Origin: Chelydra serpentina
Taxonomy: Eukaryota; Chordata; Testudines; Chelydridae
Length of the DNA stretch: 64,000 bases
NCBI GenBank assembly: GCA_037349315.1
Contig: JBAIAC010000059.1
Span: 21,856,501 to 21,920,500, forward strand
Direction of reading: 5' to 3'
Positions 36,001 through 46,077 of the stretch are shown here, one piece after another. The translations under genes and the position numbers were made by a program. The notes below the pieces were generated by a model, which was given only the letters and a program-made list of their open reading frames with translations, was not told the origin of the DNA and ran no database searches. Positions within the stretch are counted from its first letter, which is position 1. Each line of letters opens with the position of its first letter.

Positions 36001-37871
36001 ATGGAGACTACATGCCCCAAACACGCTCCAGCTTGGTCTGCACAGGAGGTGGTGGATCTCATCGCTGTGTGGGGAGAACAGTCTGTGCAGGCAGAGCCCC
36101 GATCCAGCAGAAGAAACGCTTCTGACATCTGTGCAAAGATCGCTCATGGATGGGGAAGAAGGGCTACACGAGGGACACTCAGCAGTGCTGTGTGAAAATA
36201 AAGGAACTTCGCCAAGTGTATCAGAAGGCAAGGGAGGCGAACAGTTGTTCTGGTGCTGAGCCCCACACATGTCGGTTCTACAACAAGCTGCATGCAATTC
36301 TCGGGGGTGACCCTACCAGCAACCCCACAAGCAACATGGACACCTCACAGGTGGGTGAGTCTAGGGACAACAGGGAGGACGATATGGTAGATGAGGAAGA
36401 GGAGGAGGAGTAGAGTGGGAGACAGTCGAGCAGTGGAGCCATTCTCCCCAAGAGCCAGGAAATATTATTAACCCTGGAGCCCTGTGGGTCGCAGGACATC
36501 ACGGTGGCTGACCGTGATGCAGGGGAAGGCACCTCTGGTGAGTATACAGTTAAGATCAATGCCTGCTAAAGTTTAACTGGACTCACACATTCGGTGGTAT
36601 TGCATGTTTACTGTGAAGAAAAAGCAAGGTGCTGTGGTTCTCTGCTCACAAGAGGCTGCTCCAGCTACGCAGAGGGTGGCCCCTGGAAAAGACTGTTTAT
36701 GTGGACTGGGATAGCCCAGCAATCCTCCATGGATATCTCTAGGAAAATTTCATGGAGGTATTCTGAAATCCTTTGCAGAAGGTTTCTGGGCAGGGCAGTC
36801 TTATTTCTTCCAACATGGTAGGACATTAATTCTGCTGGCATCATTGCTGTACACAGCATAGCAGCATAAGAGGCGAGTCTATACCCAGACGCTTGCAGCA
36901 GCTCCTTCCTTTCTGCCTCTGTTACCCTCAGGAGACTGATATCACATAGGGTCCCTTAGGGGAAGTGGGGGAATTTCTCATTAAAAGTGCTCTTACAAGA
37001 AAAAAGGGCATGTAGACCCACCCCACCCCCTCACATTCCAGATCGCCAAACCACATGGCTGCTAATGTGCCTTTACTGTGCTCGGCATGGGTCAGCAAGT
37101 AGTTTAAGTGGCTGACAAGGGAATGGGGCCCCACATGTGAGATTCCGCAATTTGGGAGTGAAAACGTTTCCCCACCCCCATCCCGTTCGTAAACCGCTTC
37201 CCATGGTGCTACGGGGAGGGGTGATTGTTCGACTAGCTACCTCTGCTCCCGACATGAGCCTGCCATAAACTTCATTAAAAGTGCGGTCATGCATGACCCG
37301 GGGGGAGCACACTCACCATGGCTGGAACAGCAAAACGGCGCAGTGAATGGTTATGGATTCTGATTATGTTATGGCTTACACCTAGTGTAATAAGGATTTT
37401 TTTTTAATGAAAATGACCTTACTGTGGAAACATTTTATTCATGTACAATGGTTCCTTTATTTTTTCCCCATGACTGACAGCTGGAAATGTGTCCTTCGGT
37501 GTGTCAACACCTGAAAGCAGACTTCCGCTGATTAGAAGTAGGAGAAAAGAAAATGTGGGAGGACATGTTCACTGAGATAATGAATGCCTCCGGGACAGCT
37601 GACACTGAGCTGAGAGCGTGGAGGATTTCACTGTCTGAGAAGTTAGACATTGACATGGAGAGCAGGAAAGCTTCCAATGAGCAAGAGCGTGCAGCGCAGG
37701 AGGAGATGCTTCAGATTATGAGGGGACCAAGCAGACATGTTGAGGCATCTGGTTGAACTGCAGGAACAGAAGCAGGAGGCTAGAGTCCCTCTGCAGACCC
37801 TGGTGGACAGCCAGCCAGCATCATCTGGCGCAGAATCACCCTCCCTCAAGCGTTCCATGAGGTGTGGGTGA
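36001..37871 (+). pseudogene. Harbinger Myb/SANT-like DNA-binding protein, two exons, frameshifted
   Basis: In PIF/Harbinger elements this protein binds the element ends and helps bring the transposase into the nucleus. Exon 1 (36001-36537) begins METTCPKHAPAWSAQEVVDL, a Myb/trihelix-like start. Near 36150 a frameshift moves the reading frame; the next frame carries GYTRDTQQCCVKIKELRQVY and ends its domain at CRFYNKLHAILGGDP. An acidic EEEEEE tail stops in that frame at 36413; the rest of the exon can be read on to the donor GTGAGTATA at 36538. Exon 2 starts after GACTGACAG at 37481, encodes a coiled-coil-like Glu/Gln-rich tail and reaches a stop at 37871 after one more frame change. AATAAA follows at 38068-38073. 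Confidence 0.82.
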
Positions 37872-38206
37872 AAAGTCCATTATCCCTTTCACTTAGCTCA
37901 GGGGGAGGATACAAGGAACAGAAGGTGCCCATTCACAGACCTTTGATGGTCTGGAATGCGGTGTTATGTTACACAGCTGAAAACATTTCTCCAGTTCCAC
38001 CTTTACAACCCCCTTTCCCCAAAGTTACCTTTTTTCCCCCCGTTCTCCCTCTTTATTATATTTGTTAAATAAAGTCGACGGATTCGAGAAATAAATGTTC
38101 TTTACTGAGTAGAGCAGTGGGTTTGGTCATGGGGTTGGCTTTACAGGGACAGTGATACAAGGCAGGTGAAGGTTTGGGAAAGCACAACGCAGACAAACAG
38201 CTCACA

Positions 38207-39828
38207 TTACTGTGACTCATTATTGAAACGGCTTTTCAAAGGCTCGCAGATGTGCAGCATCCCTTGCTGTGCTCTTCTTATTGCCCTGGTGTCTGGCTTC
38301 TCAAAAATGGCTGTCACGTGATCTGTCTCAACTGCCCACCCCTGCGGAAAATGTCCCCCCTTTTTTTCACAGATATTCTGGAGCACACAACAGGCAGCTA
38401 TAACCATGGGGATGTTCCCTTCACTAAGGTCCAACCTTGTTAGTAAACTTCTCCAGCGCCCTTTTAAACAACCAAAGGCACATTCAACCACCATTCTGCA
38501 CTTGCTGAGCCTATAGTTGAACCATTCCTTACTGCTGTACAGACAGCCGGTGTATGGCTTCATGAGCCATGGGAGCAAGGGGTAGGCTGGGTCCCCCAGG
38601 ATAACTCTAAGCATCTAAATGTCATCAATATTCATTTTGTGGTCTGGAAAGAAAGTCCCGGATTGCAGCTTTTTGAACAGACCCGAGTTCCTAAAGATGC
38701 GCACGTCATGAATCTTTCCCAACCATCCTACGTTGATGTCGGTGAAACGCTCCCTGTGATCCACCAGCGCTTGCAACACCATTGAAAAGTATCCCTTTCG
38801 GTTTATGTACTCTTTGGCAAGGTGGTCTGGTGCCAAGATGGGGATATGCATGCCATCTATCGCTCCACTGCAATTAGGGAACCCCATTACGGCAAAACCA
38901 TCCACTGTGTCCTGCACATTTCCCAGACTCACTACCCTTCGTAGCAGAAGTCGATTAATGGCCCTGGACACTTGGAGCACAGCAGCTCCCATGGTTGATT
39001 TATCTACTCCAAATTAGCAACAAAGAGTCCTGTGGCACCTTATAGACTAACAGACGTATTGGAGCATAAGCTTTTCACCCACGAAAACTTATGCTCCAAT
39101 ACATCTGTTAGTCTATAAGGTGCCACAGGACTCTTTGTCACTTCTACAGATCCAGACTAACATGGCTACCCCTCTGATACTACTCCAAATTGATTCCCCA
39201 CTGACCGGTAATGGTTTGGCATTGCAAGCTTCCAAATAGTGATCGCCACTCGCTTCTCCACTGTCACAGCAGCTCTCATTTTTGTGTTGCTGAACTGCAG
39301 GGCAGGGGAAAGATCTACACAAAGATCCTGGAAGGTGGGCTTACTCATTCGAAAGTTCTGCAGCCACTGCTCGTCATCCCCTACCTGCAAAACGATGCGG
39401 TTCCACCAGTCAGTGCTTGTTTCATGGGACCAGAAACGGCGCTCAACAGAGCGCAGCTGCTCTGTGACTGCCAGCAGCAACTGTGAATTGTTTTTTTCAA
39501 TGGCTTGCAGCAGGGCTGCTTGCAGGACATCGCTATGTTCCGCGCAGTGGGACCTACTTTGGCTCTGGAAATACTGCAGGAGAAGATGCGAGGTGTTTGA
39601 GATGTTCACAGCAAGAGTGCACAACTGAGCAGGCTCCATGATTCTGGGGTTATTATGGCGTACATGCGGTGGTTTTAAGGTGTGAAAACCACTGGGTTGT
39701 TTGCCGTTGATATGAGGGAGGGATGACAGTGCATCATGGGATGCCGATGCAATGTTTCCATTCTTCCCTGCGACAATGTTTTGGTCCCATGAGGCATTGC
39801 ACAAACTTCCCAAAACACACTGCAGCAA
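38207..39828 (-). pseudogene. Harbinger DDE transposase, broken by a stop and an insertion
   Basis: The protein (about 480 residues after removing the insertion) is a HARBI1-like DDE nuclease. It cuts the element at its ends and joins it to new TWA sites. The N-terminal part (39828-39192) holds a helical region with FRMSKPTFQDLC and VEKRVAITIWKLA. The catalytic part holds GAIDGMHIPI (first Asp), a KIHDVRIFRNSGL block (second Asp) and VVECAFGCLKGRWRS (Glu), so all three catalytic residues appear present. Two lesions inactivate it: a 164-bp retroelement at 39016-39179, and an in-frame stop at 38615-38617 just before ILGDPAYPLLPW. The gene faces the Myb-like gene; minus-strand AATAAA at 38052-38057 lies 11 bases from the other gene's signal. 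Confidence 0.9.
39016..39179. mobile_element. Inverted-repeat retroelement insertion in the transposase gene
   Basis: A 164-bp insert flanked by a 12-bp duplication CTACTCCAAATT (39004-39015 and 39180-39191). Most of it is two inverted copies, about 39020-39075 and 39084-39138, of a sequence containing TGTGGCACCTTATAGACTAA and GTATTGGAGCATAAG. One mismatch and one missing base separate them. The rest is GATCCAGACTAACATGGCTA. The long variable-type duplication suggests reverse-transcription-linked insertion. I think this family is Penelope-like, but that is from memory. Confidence 0.75.
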
Positions 39829-40125
39829 GTTGCACTTTGGGCTAGCTACTCACGATGCCCTGCTTTGTGCATTGATGAAGGCGCTGCTAGTGAGGACTCA
39901 CTCCATCGAGACAATGAGCATGGTGTGGCCACGCACAATCGACTTAATTCGGAGGCTTGAGGTCGAATTAGATAAAGTCGACTTAATTTTGTAGTGTAGA
40001 CAAGCCCTAAGTGATTTGCCCAAGGTCACACAGGGAGTCTATGACAGAGCTGGAGGCTGAATCCTGATGCCCCTAGTCCCAGTTTAGTGCCTTCTCTTAA
40101 GTAGAGGAAGAAGGGTCTGGTAGCC

Positions 40126-40611
40126 ATTTCAAAATGCTTTCCAAAGCTATTGGTTAGGTATGAGTAGTATAGTGACCGTGCAGGCAAGGGGGGCTGCCAT
40201 GATGCCCTTGACTGTGGCTCTCGGACACAACCTTGGCTACACGAACCTATGCTAGTGACAGGAGGGATTGCAGCATTTTGAATGATGGCATCTCTAACAG
40301 TGCAACACCTACACAGTACCAGACAGCAGGGCCAGCACAGGATGTGAGCTCTGTCCTGACTTGGGACTCAAATCCATTACTGTTTGGCCTAAAGGTGCGG
40401 GTGCTCCCAGCAGAGCCTGACACTGTCTATACACCCAGTGTATATTGTTGCACGCAAAAGATTACATGAAAGCACCGGTAAGCAGGTAAAAGTCAAGACA
40501 TGCAGGGTTAAGATTGAGCTGAGACAGAACCCTCAGCACATATGCATTACAACTTGGACTCTAGTTACCACACAATCTCATTGATACATTATTTTGACAC
40601 AGATTCACAGG
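40126..40611. other. Non-coding stretch, nothing recognised
   Basis: No exon, RNA gene or repeat recognised. Confidence 0.45.
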
Positions 40612-40619
40612 GTCTAATC

Positions 40620-40755
40620 CATAGGCGTCGACTTTCGTCGGCGCCGGTGGGTGCTCGCGCCCCCGGCCTCCCCCAACTCCACCCCCGGCCCCGCCCCTTC
40701 CCCAAATCCCCGTGGGTACTCCAGCCCTGGAGCACCCACGGAGTCAGCACCTATG
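40620..40755. mobile_element. hAT-like MITE, CATAGGCGTCGAC ends
   Basis: A 136-bp element with ends CATAGGCGTCGACTTT and GAGTCAGCACCTATG (inverted, with mismatches) and a perfect 8-bp duplication GTCTAATC (40612-40619 and 40756-40763). The interior also pairs: GGTGGGTGCTC with GGAGCACCCAC. Non-coding. Confidence 0.9.
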
Positions 40756-40904
40756 GTCTAATCTATGTCCCAGCCTGTCACCAGTCTCTTAGGAGTGACC
40801 TTTTTAGTATACTGGATCCCTTGGCGCCCTGCATGGGAGTGAGGAGCAGTGGTTCCAATGTTAGTAGGAATCTGTGTTTGCTACACTGACTTGCAGTGCC
40901 TGTT

Positions 40905-42984
40905 GCTTTCCTGGGCTAAGGTATCTATTACTTAATGCAATAATAAAGAATGTTTTCAAAGCCAAAAAATCCATGTATTGAAAAGAAACACAACTGCTTG
41001 GGAAACAGAAAGGGCAAGGGGATGGGGTGGGCAACGGTGCACCTATGTCCTGTTAGCATATTCAGCCTTCCTTCTCTGGAGTGCTGTGCACTTCGGGCTG
41101 GCTAAAATGCATGGTAATGGGGGTTGAGTGCAGTGGCTAGGAGTCGTCGTTTGCAGGGCTGGGTGGTGAAGCTACAGGTGTTGGAGGCAGCTGCTGGCAA
41201 TAAGAACCCGGATGTGGGGGAAAGTGGGTTGGATGTGACATGGGGGCACAAGGGAAAGAGTTTTGGGACAAGGGCTGCAGGGGTGGGCAGACGCAGAAGT
41301 GCTCCGCCTGCATGGCTACGAGCGCCTGTATCGAGTCCGCTTGGCATCCATAAGGCTTAGCAGCCACTCCGTGCTTTGGTGCCAGCGAGCCGCATTCTGC
41401 TGGCGGACCCTCCTTTCACTCCCCCGCCACTCCTGCGCTTTTTGATTTTCATTAAGGGACTGCTGCATTACTTCATGCAGCATGTCCCCTTTGCTTCTAC
41501 GTGGCCGCTTCCTAATTCTTTGGAGTCGTTCGGTCATTGATAACAAGGACGACTGAGATCTCAAGGTTGCATCTGTAGAGCCGAAATGCAACACTTAACA
41601 GAGGCAGCATTGTTCACACCAGACAGAACAATGATTCGGCCATATTTAAAGACAAGCACAGTCTACACAATAGTAGAAATTGCCCATCCCAAAGTGAACA
41701 CACACAACCCACAGGAGCCCCAAAATGGTGAGTAAGCACAGGGGCAAGGGGGACTGAGTGTTTCACGGCCGTACTGTCCTCTGGGTTTCTGTGCCTTGGG
41801 AGAGCCAACAGCTCCAGGGGGCCCCTATACTGAACACTGTCCCCACATTTTCCACAGGAGTTTGTCCTGGAAGATACCTCGCTGCTGAGGGTGACCTGGG
41901 AAGCAAGGGAGGGTCTTCTACTACAATACGGCTTCCGCCCTGGCCCATATGCGATGTGAGAGAGCACATGAACGCCCTAGTCCGCATCTAGGCATGCATG
42001 CAGCCCTAACCCTCCTCACCCCAAGAGCCCGCATCAAATAACTTCCTTCCCAAAATAAAAGCCGCTTACCGGACACCTCCTTTGGTGTTTGTCCTTCCTC
42101 AGGCACCATCTACTGTGACTGGCTACCTTTCTCCTGGCTTGAGAACAGCTCCTGGCTCCATGCATCTAGGAATGCCGGGCTGTCTCCCTCCTCCTCAGCA
42201 CCCTCGCTCCCGCTTTCCTCCTCCTCCTCCTGCCTTGTTGAACTGGGCTCTGCAGTGTCCATGGTGGTCCTCGGATTGGAGGTGGGGTCGCCCCCAAGTA
42301 TTGTGTCCAGCTCTTTGTAGAAACGGCAGGTCGCGGGGGCAGCACCGGAATGGCGGTTTGGCTCGCAGGCTTTCCGGTAGGCATTCCGCAGCTCCTTCCC
42401 TTTAATGCTGCACTGCAGTGCGACCCAGTCATGGCCCCTTTCCACCATGTCCCTGGATATCTTTCCGAAAGTATCGTAATTCCTACGGTTGGAGCGCAGC
42501 TGGGACTGGACAGCTTCCTCTCCCCAAAAACTGATGAGGTCTAGAACCTCGCCATTGCTCCATACTGGGGATCGCCTGGTGCGTGGAGGCATGGTCACCT
42601 GGAAAGATGCGCTGAGAGCACTCCACGCCTGGCTGAGCAAACAGGAAGGGGATTTTCAAAAGTCCCAGAGAATTTAAAGGGCAGGTCTGACAGTTGGTCA
42701 CCTGAGGGCAGGGCAGTAGAGTTCAAAGTGATAACCGGAGTGGCTAGAATAGGCATTGTGGGACACGTCTGGAGTTAATGATCAGAGCACATTAACAGAT
42801 CAGGGCATCCACGGCGCTCCAGCCGGGGCACAGCAAGCGTTATGCCTCTCATCGAGGTGGATTACCAGGAGCGCTCCAGCCGCAGAGTCCGGGCGCTCTA
42901 CGTGCCTTGCCAGTGTGGACACATCGTGAGCTAGGGCGCCTGGGCTGCTTTAATGCGCTCTAACTCGCAAGTGTAGCCAAGCCC
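40905..42984. mobile_element. Partial PIF/Harbinger element (element A)
   Basis: The right end CAAGTGTAGCCAAGCCC is followed by TAA (42985-42987), the expected Harbinger end and target. Inside it is a minus-strand Myb/SANT-like gene. No matching left end and no transposase were found to the left, where unrelated sequence resumes near 40.9 kb, so the transposase half has been lost. The left boundary is approximate. Confidence 0.7.
41137..42592 (-). pseudogene. Harbinger Myb/SANT-like protein of a second lineage
   Basis: Exon 1 (from 42592 down to about 42135) starts MPPRTRRSPVWSNGEVLDLI, a Myb/SANT-like domain, with ILGGDPTSNP and a Glu-rich linker, and ends near SQELFSSQEKG. Exon 2 begins near 41600 with the basic block RLQRIRKRPRRSKGDML, then a helical Gln-rich region. 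A frameshift near 41330-41350 moves to the frame encoding ADSIQALVAMQAEHF and a Pro-rich tail ending at 41137. It is clearly related to, but distinct from, the Myb-like gene at 36.0 kb. The first exon is open over its whole length. Its transposase partner is missing. Confidence 0.78.
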
Positions 42985-43309
42985 TAAGTGTCCACACTAA
43001 AATGTTGCTCTTGCCGATGTAACTCGCCCACTACGCAGACTTAGTAACTCCACCTCTACAAGAGGCATAGCGCTTAGTGTAAGTGTAGACGTGTTACTTA
43101 CATTGACTTTAGTGGCCTCCAGGAGGTATCCCACAATGTTTCACTGTGACCACTCTGGTCACTGTCTTGAACTCTGTTGCTCGGTGGCCAGGTACACAGG
43201 TTTATGTCCCTCCCCTCTAAAGCCCCATGATATTTGAAATTCCATTTTCTGTTTGCTCAGCGTGGATAGCTCACCTAGCAACTGCCCAGCTGACCAGGCC
43301 AGCTCTATG

Positions 43310-43800
43310 CTGCAGACATGCTCCTGCCTGGAGTACACTGGAGTTGGTGGATCTCCTGAGTCTGTGGGGGAGAAGAGGCTGTGCAGGCACAGCTCTGATA
43401 CAACCATAGAAACATTGATCTCTATGAGCAGATCGCTCGGGACATGGGGAAAAGAGCTACAAGAGGGACCCGTAGCAGTGCCACGTGGAAGCCAAGGAGC
43501 TGCGCCGGGCATACCAGAAGGCAAGGGAACTGCAAGCCATCCTCAGCAGAGACCTCCCCACCACCGCCAAGAGCCCTGTGGATACTTCGGAGGAACCAGA
43601 GTCACAGGTCCCCGGCATGAACAGTAAGGAGGCGGTATTGGACAAGGAGGAGAAGGAGTATGCGGGGGGGCGGGCAGGCAACTGGAGGATCCAGTGGCAC
43701 CACAAGCCAGGACCTGTTTTTTGACTCTAGAGCAGTCCAGCCAGTCCCTACAGTGCAGCATGGGAGAGCCTGATGCAGGGGCAGGAATCTCTAGTAAGTA
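43310..43800 (+). pseudogene. Decayed Harbinger Myb/SANT-like exon (element B)
   Basis: Pieces in shifting frames match the Myb-like gene at 36.0 kb: CSCLEYTGVGGSPESVG and WSTLELVDLLSLWG at the start, then AKELRRAYQKARELQ, then a Glu-rich segment and a donor-like GTAAGTATG near 43795. Several frameshifts; not functional. Confidence 0.7.
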
Positions 43801-44160
43801 TGCACTTTGCTTTGATATTGCAGGGACACATCTGTTCATTTACTCTTTAAAAAAAAAAAAACATGCTAGAAGAGGTAGTGAACTAGCAACTCCACCTCTA
43901 TTGGTTATCTGCTTCTCATTCCCCTGTACAGTTAGGCACTAGGGTCCATGCAGAACAGTTTGTTTATGTGCACCAGGATGTCCCGTGAATGAATCCTCCA
44001 TAGAGAGCTTGAGGAAAGGTTCCTGAAGGTAGTCTCACTCCTCTGCTGAAGGTTTCTGGTGGTTTCTTCTACCGTGGTAGGACTCTTTTCCACACCACTC
44101 AGCAATTACTCCAGCAGGCACCATTGCACCACTCAGGCTAGCAGCATATAGCCTTTCATT

Positions 44161-44847
44161 TCAGCATCCCCCAGTGGTAATCCTCTGGTCTGAAAAGAAA
44201 GTCCCTTCTTGCAGCTTTCTGAACGGGACTGTGTTCTTAAAGATGTGTCGCTCATGCACCTTCCCTGACCGTCCCGGTGATCCGCAGCGCTTGCAATACC
44301 ATAGAAAAGTAGCCCTTTCAGTTGATGTACTGTGTGGCAAGGTGGTCTGGTGCCAAAATAAGGACATGGGTGTCATGGATTGCTCCACTGCAGTTCAGGA
44401 AACTCATTACTGCAAAACCAACCACTCTGTCCTGCACATTGCCCAGAGTCAGAGTCCTTCATAGCAGGCCTTGATTAATGGCCCAGCACACTTGCACCAC
44501 AGCAACCCCCACGGTGAATTTCCCAACTCCAAATTGATTCCTGACTGACCGGTAGTAGTCTGAGGTTGCAAGCTTCCACACAGCAATCGCCACACACTTC
44601 TCCACTGTCAGTGCAGCTCTCATTTTGGAGTTGCTGCACTGGAGAGCTGGGGAAAGCTCTGCACATGTATCCAGGAATGTGGCTTTGCACATCCAATGGT
44701 TCTGCAGCCACTGTCCGTCATCCCATGCCCACGTAATGCCGCAATCCCACCAGTCAGTGCTTGTTTCTCAGGCTCAGAACCGGTGCTCCACTGTCTGCAG
44801 CTGCTCCCTGAATGCCAACCACCTTGAATTGTTTTTCTATAGCCCAC
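44161..44847 (-). pseudogene. Decayed Harbinger transposase remnant (element B)
   Basis: Minus-strand pieces align with the N-terminal and first catalytic parts of the transposase at 38.2-39.8 kb: LDTCAELSPALQCSNSKMRA, AVWKLATSDYYRSV, NQFGVG, then a decayed KLQEGTFFSDQ. Frameshifts and stops break it, and the C-terminal half with the catalytic Glu is absent. Confidence 0.75.
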
Positions 44848-44928
44848 AGCAAGTTAGCCTCCAAGGAATCGTCACGTTCCCAGTGACTCCTCTGATGGCT
44901 TTGCAAATACTGAAGGTTCAGGTGCCCC

Positions 44929-45052
44929 TAGGGGTGACCAGACAGCAAGTGTGAAAAATCAGGATGGGGGTGGGAAGTAATAGGAGCCTATATAAGAAAA
45001 AGACCCCAAAACCGGGACTGTCCCTATAAAATTGGGACATCTGGTCACCCTA
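44929..45052. mobile_element. hAT-like MITE, TAGGGTGACC family, copy 3, nested in Harbinger B
   Basis: A 124-bp element with ends TAGGGGTGACCAGA and TCTGGTCACCCTA. It is flanked by an 8-bp duplication with one mismatch: GGTGCCCC (44921-44928) and GGTGCACC (45053-45060). Relative to the other copies it lies in reverse. It inserted into the Harbinger remnant and so is younger than that element. Confidence 0.9.
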
Positions 45053-45628
45053 GGTGCACCGCACTCGCAACACTCATCACAATAGTGCAGAACTGTGCCA
45101 AATCCATGCTTCTCACACAGATAGCGGATGTGCGGGTTTGTGGGGCTTTTGAAAAGAGGCATGAAACATTATGGGATGCAGATAAAATTATAGGATAGAG
45201 AAAACTGCATCATGGGATATTGAACCCATATTCCCAGTCACCCCCGCGTAACTCATTTCCCCCTATGAGGTATTGCAAACCCTACCCAAAACACCCTGTG
45301 CTAGCTGGTGGCAAGTTGCACTGTGGGAGAGCTACCAACGGTGCACTGCTCTCTCATCAATCAGTGCAAGCACTGGTAGTGGGGACTCACACCGCTGATA
45401 CAAGGGGCATAGTGTGGACATGCAAAAGTGATTTAATTACTGCAGTGGCTGTATGTTGATGTAACTTAGGTCAACTTAATTTTGTAGTGTAGACTTGCCC
45501 TTAGTCTAATTGAGAATTCAGGCCATAAAATATAATAATACTTGGGACTTATTTAGTTCTTCACATCTTCAAAACATCGTTCAAATACTAAGAATGAAAT
45601 CACCCTAATGCAGCGCAAGAAACTAAGT

Positions 45629-46069
45629 CAGGGGTGGCCAACCTGAGCCTGAGAAGGAGCCAGAATTTACCAATGTACATTGCCAAAGAGCCACAGTAAT
45701 ATGTCAGCAGCCCCCCATCAGCTCCCCCACCCCGCTCCCAGCACCTCCCACCCACTGGCAGCCCCGCCGATCAGCACCTCCCCCTTCCGCCCCGCACCTC
45801 CTGATCAGCTGTTTCGTGGCGTGCAGGAGGCTCAGTGAGGGAGGAGGGGGTGAAGTGAGGGCACGGCAGGCTCAGGAGAGGGGGCGGGAAGGGGTGGAGT
45901 GGGGGCAGGGCCTGTGGCAAAGCCAGGGGTTAAGCAGTGAGCACCCCCTGGCACATTGGAAAGTTGGCGCCTGTAGCTCCAGCCCCAGAGTTGGTGCCTT
46001 TACAAGGAGCCACCTATTAACCTCTGAAGAGCCGCATGTGGCTCCAGAGCCACAGATTGGCCACCCCTG
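45629..46069. mobile_element. hAT-like element, CAGGGGTGGCCAACC ends
   Basis: A 441-bp element with ends CAGGGGTGGCCAACCTG and ATTGGCCACCCCTG, flanked by a perfect 8-bp duplication AACTAAGT (45621-45628 and 46070-46077). Near the ends, AAGAGCCACAGTAATATG and AGAGCCGCATGTGGCTC form further inverted pairs. The centre is GC-rich and non-coding. Confidence 0.94.
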
Positions 46070-46077
46070 AACTAAGT

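Larger units (their letters stand above)
35603..40007. mobile_element. Near-complete PIF/Harbinger transposon
   Basis: A 4405-bp element flanked by TAA on both sides (35600-35602 and 40008-40010), the TWA duplication of PIF/Harbinger. The inverted ends are GGCCGGGTCTACACTA and TAGTGTAGACAAGCCC. It encodes the two proteins known to be needed by this superfamily: a Myb/SANT-like DNA-binding protein on the plus strand and a DDE transposase on the minus strand, arranged tail to tail. Both are now broken. It sits inside a MIR-like SINE and carries a later retroelement insertion. Confidence 0.93.
35400..40125 (+). mobile_element. MIR-like SINE split by a Harbinger insertion
   Basis: The left part (about 35400-35602) has GGCCCCATTGTGCTGAGCCC, AATTTGCAATCTAAACAGAC and GGGGAACTGAGACACAGAG. 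After the 4.4-kb insertion, GTGATTTGCCCAAGGTCACA and AGTCTATGACAGAGCTGGAG continue the same SINE (40008-40125). Joining the two sides at a single TAA restores the expected MIR order, which proves the insertion site of the transposon. Confidence 0.88.
42988..45500. mobile_element. Internally deleted PIF/Harbinger element (element B)
   Basis: The left end GTGTCCACACTAAAATG abuts element A at a shared TAA; the right end is GTAGTGTAGACTTGCCC (to 45500). Order and sequence follow the complete element at 35.6-40.0 kb: the GGCCTCCAGGAGGTATCCCA block, a plus-strand Myb-like remnant, then a minus-strand transposase remnant. The segment between the Myb intron and the middle of the transposase is gone, so it is about 2.5 kb instead of 4.4 kb. 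The right flank is TTA, not TAA, so the ends are not a clean insertion footprint. Confidence 0.75.
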
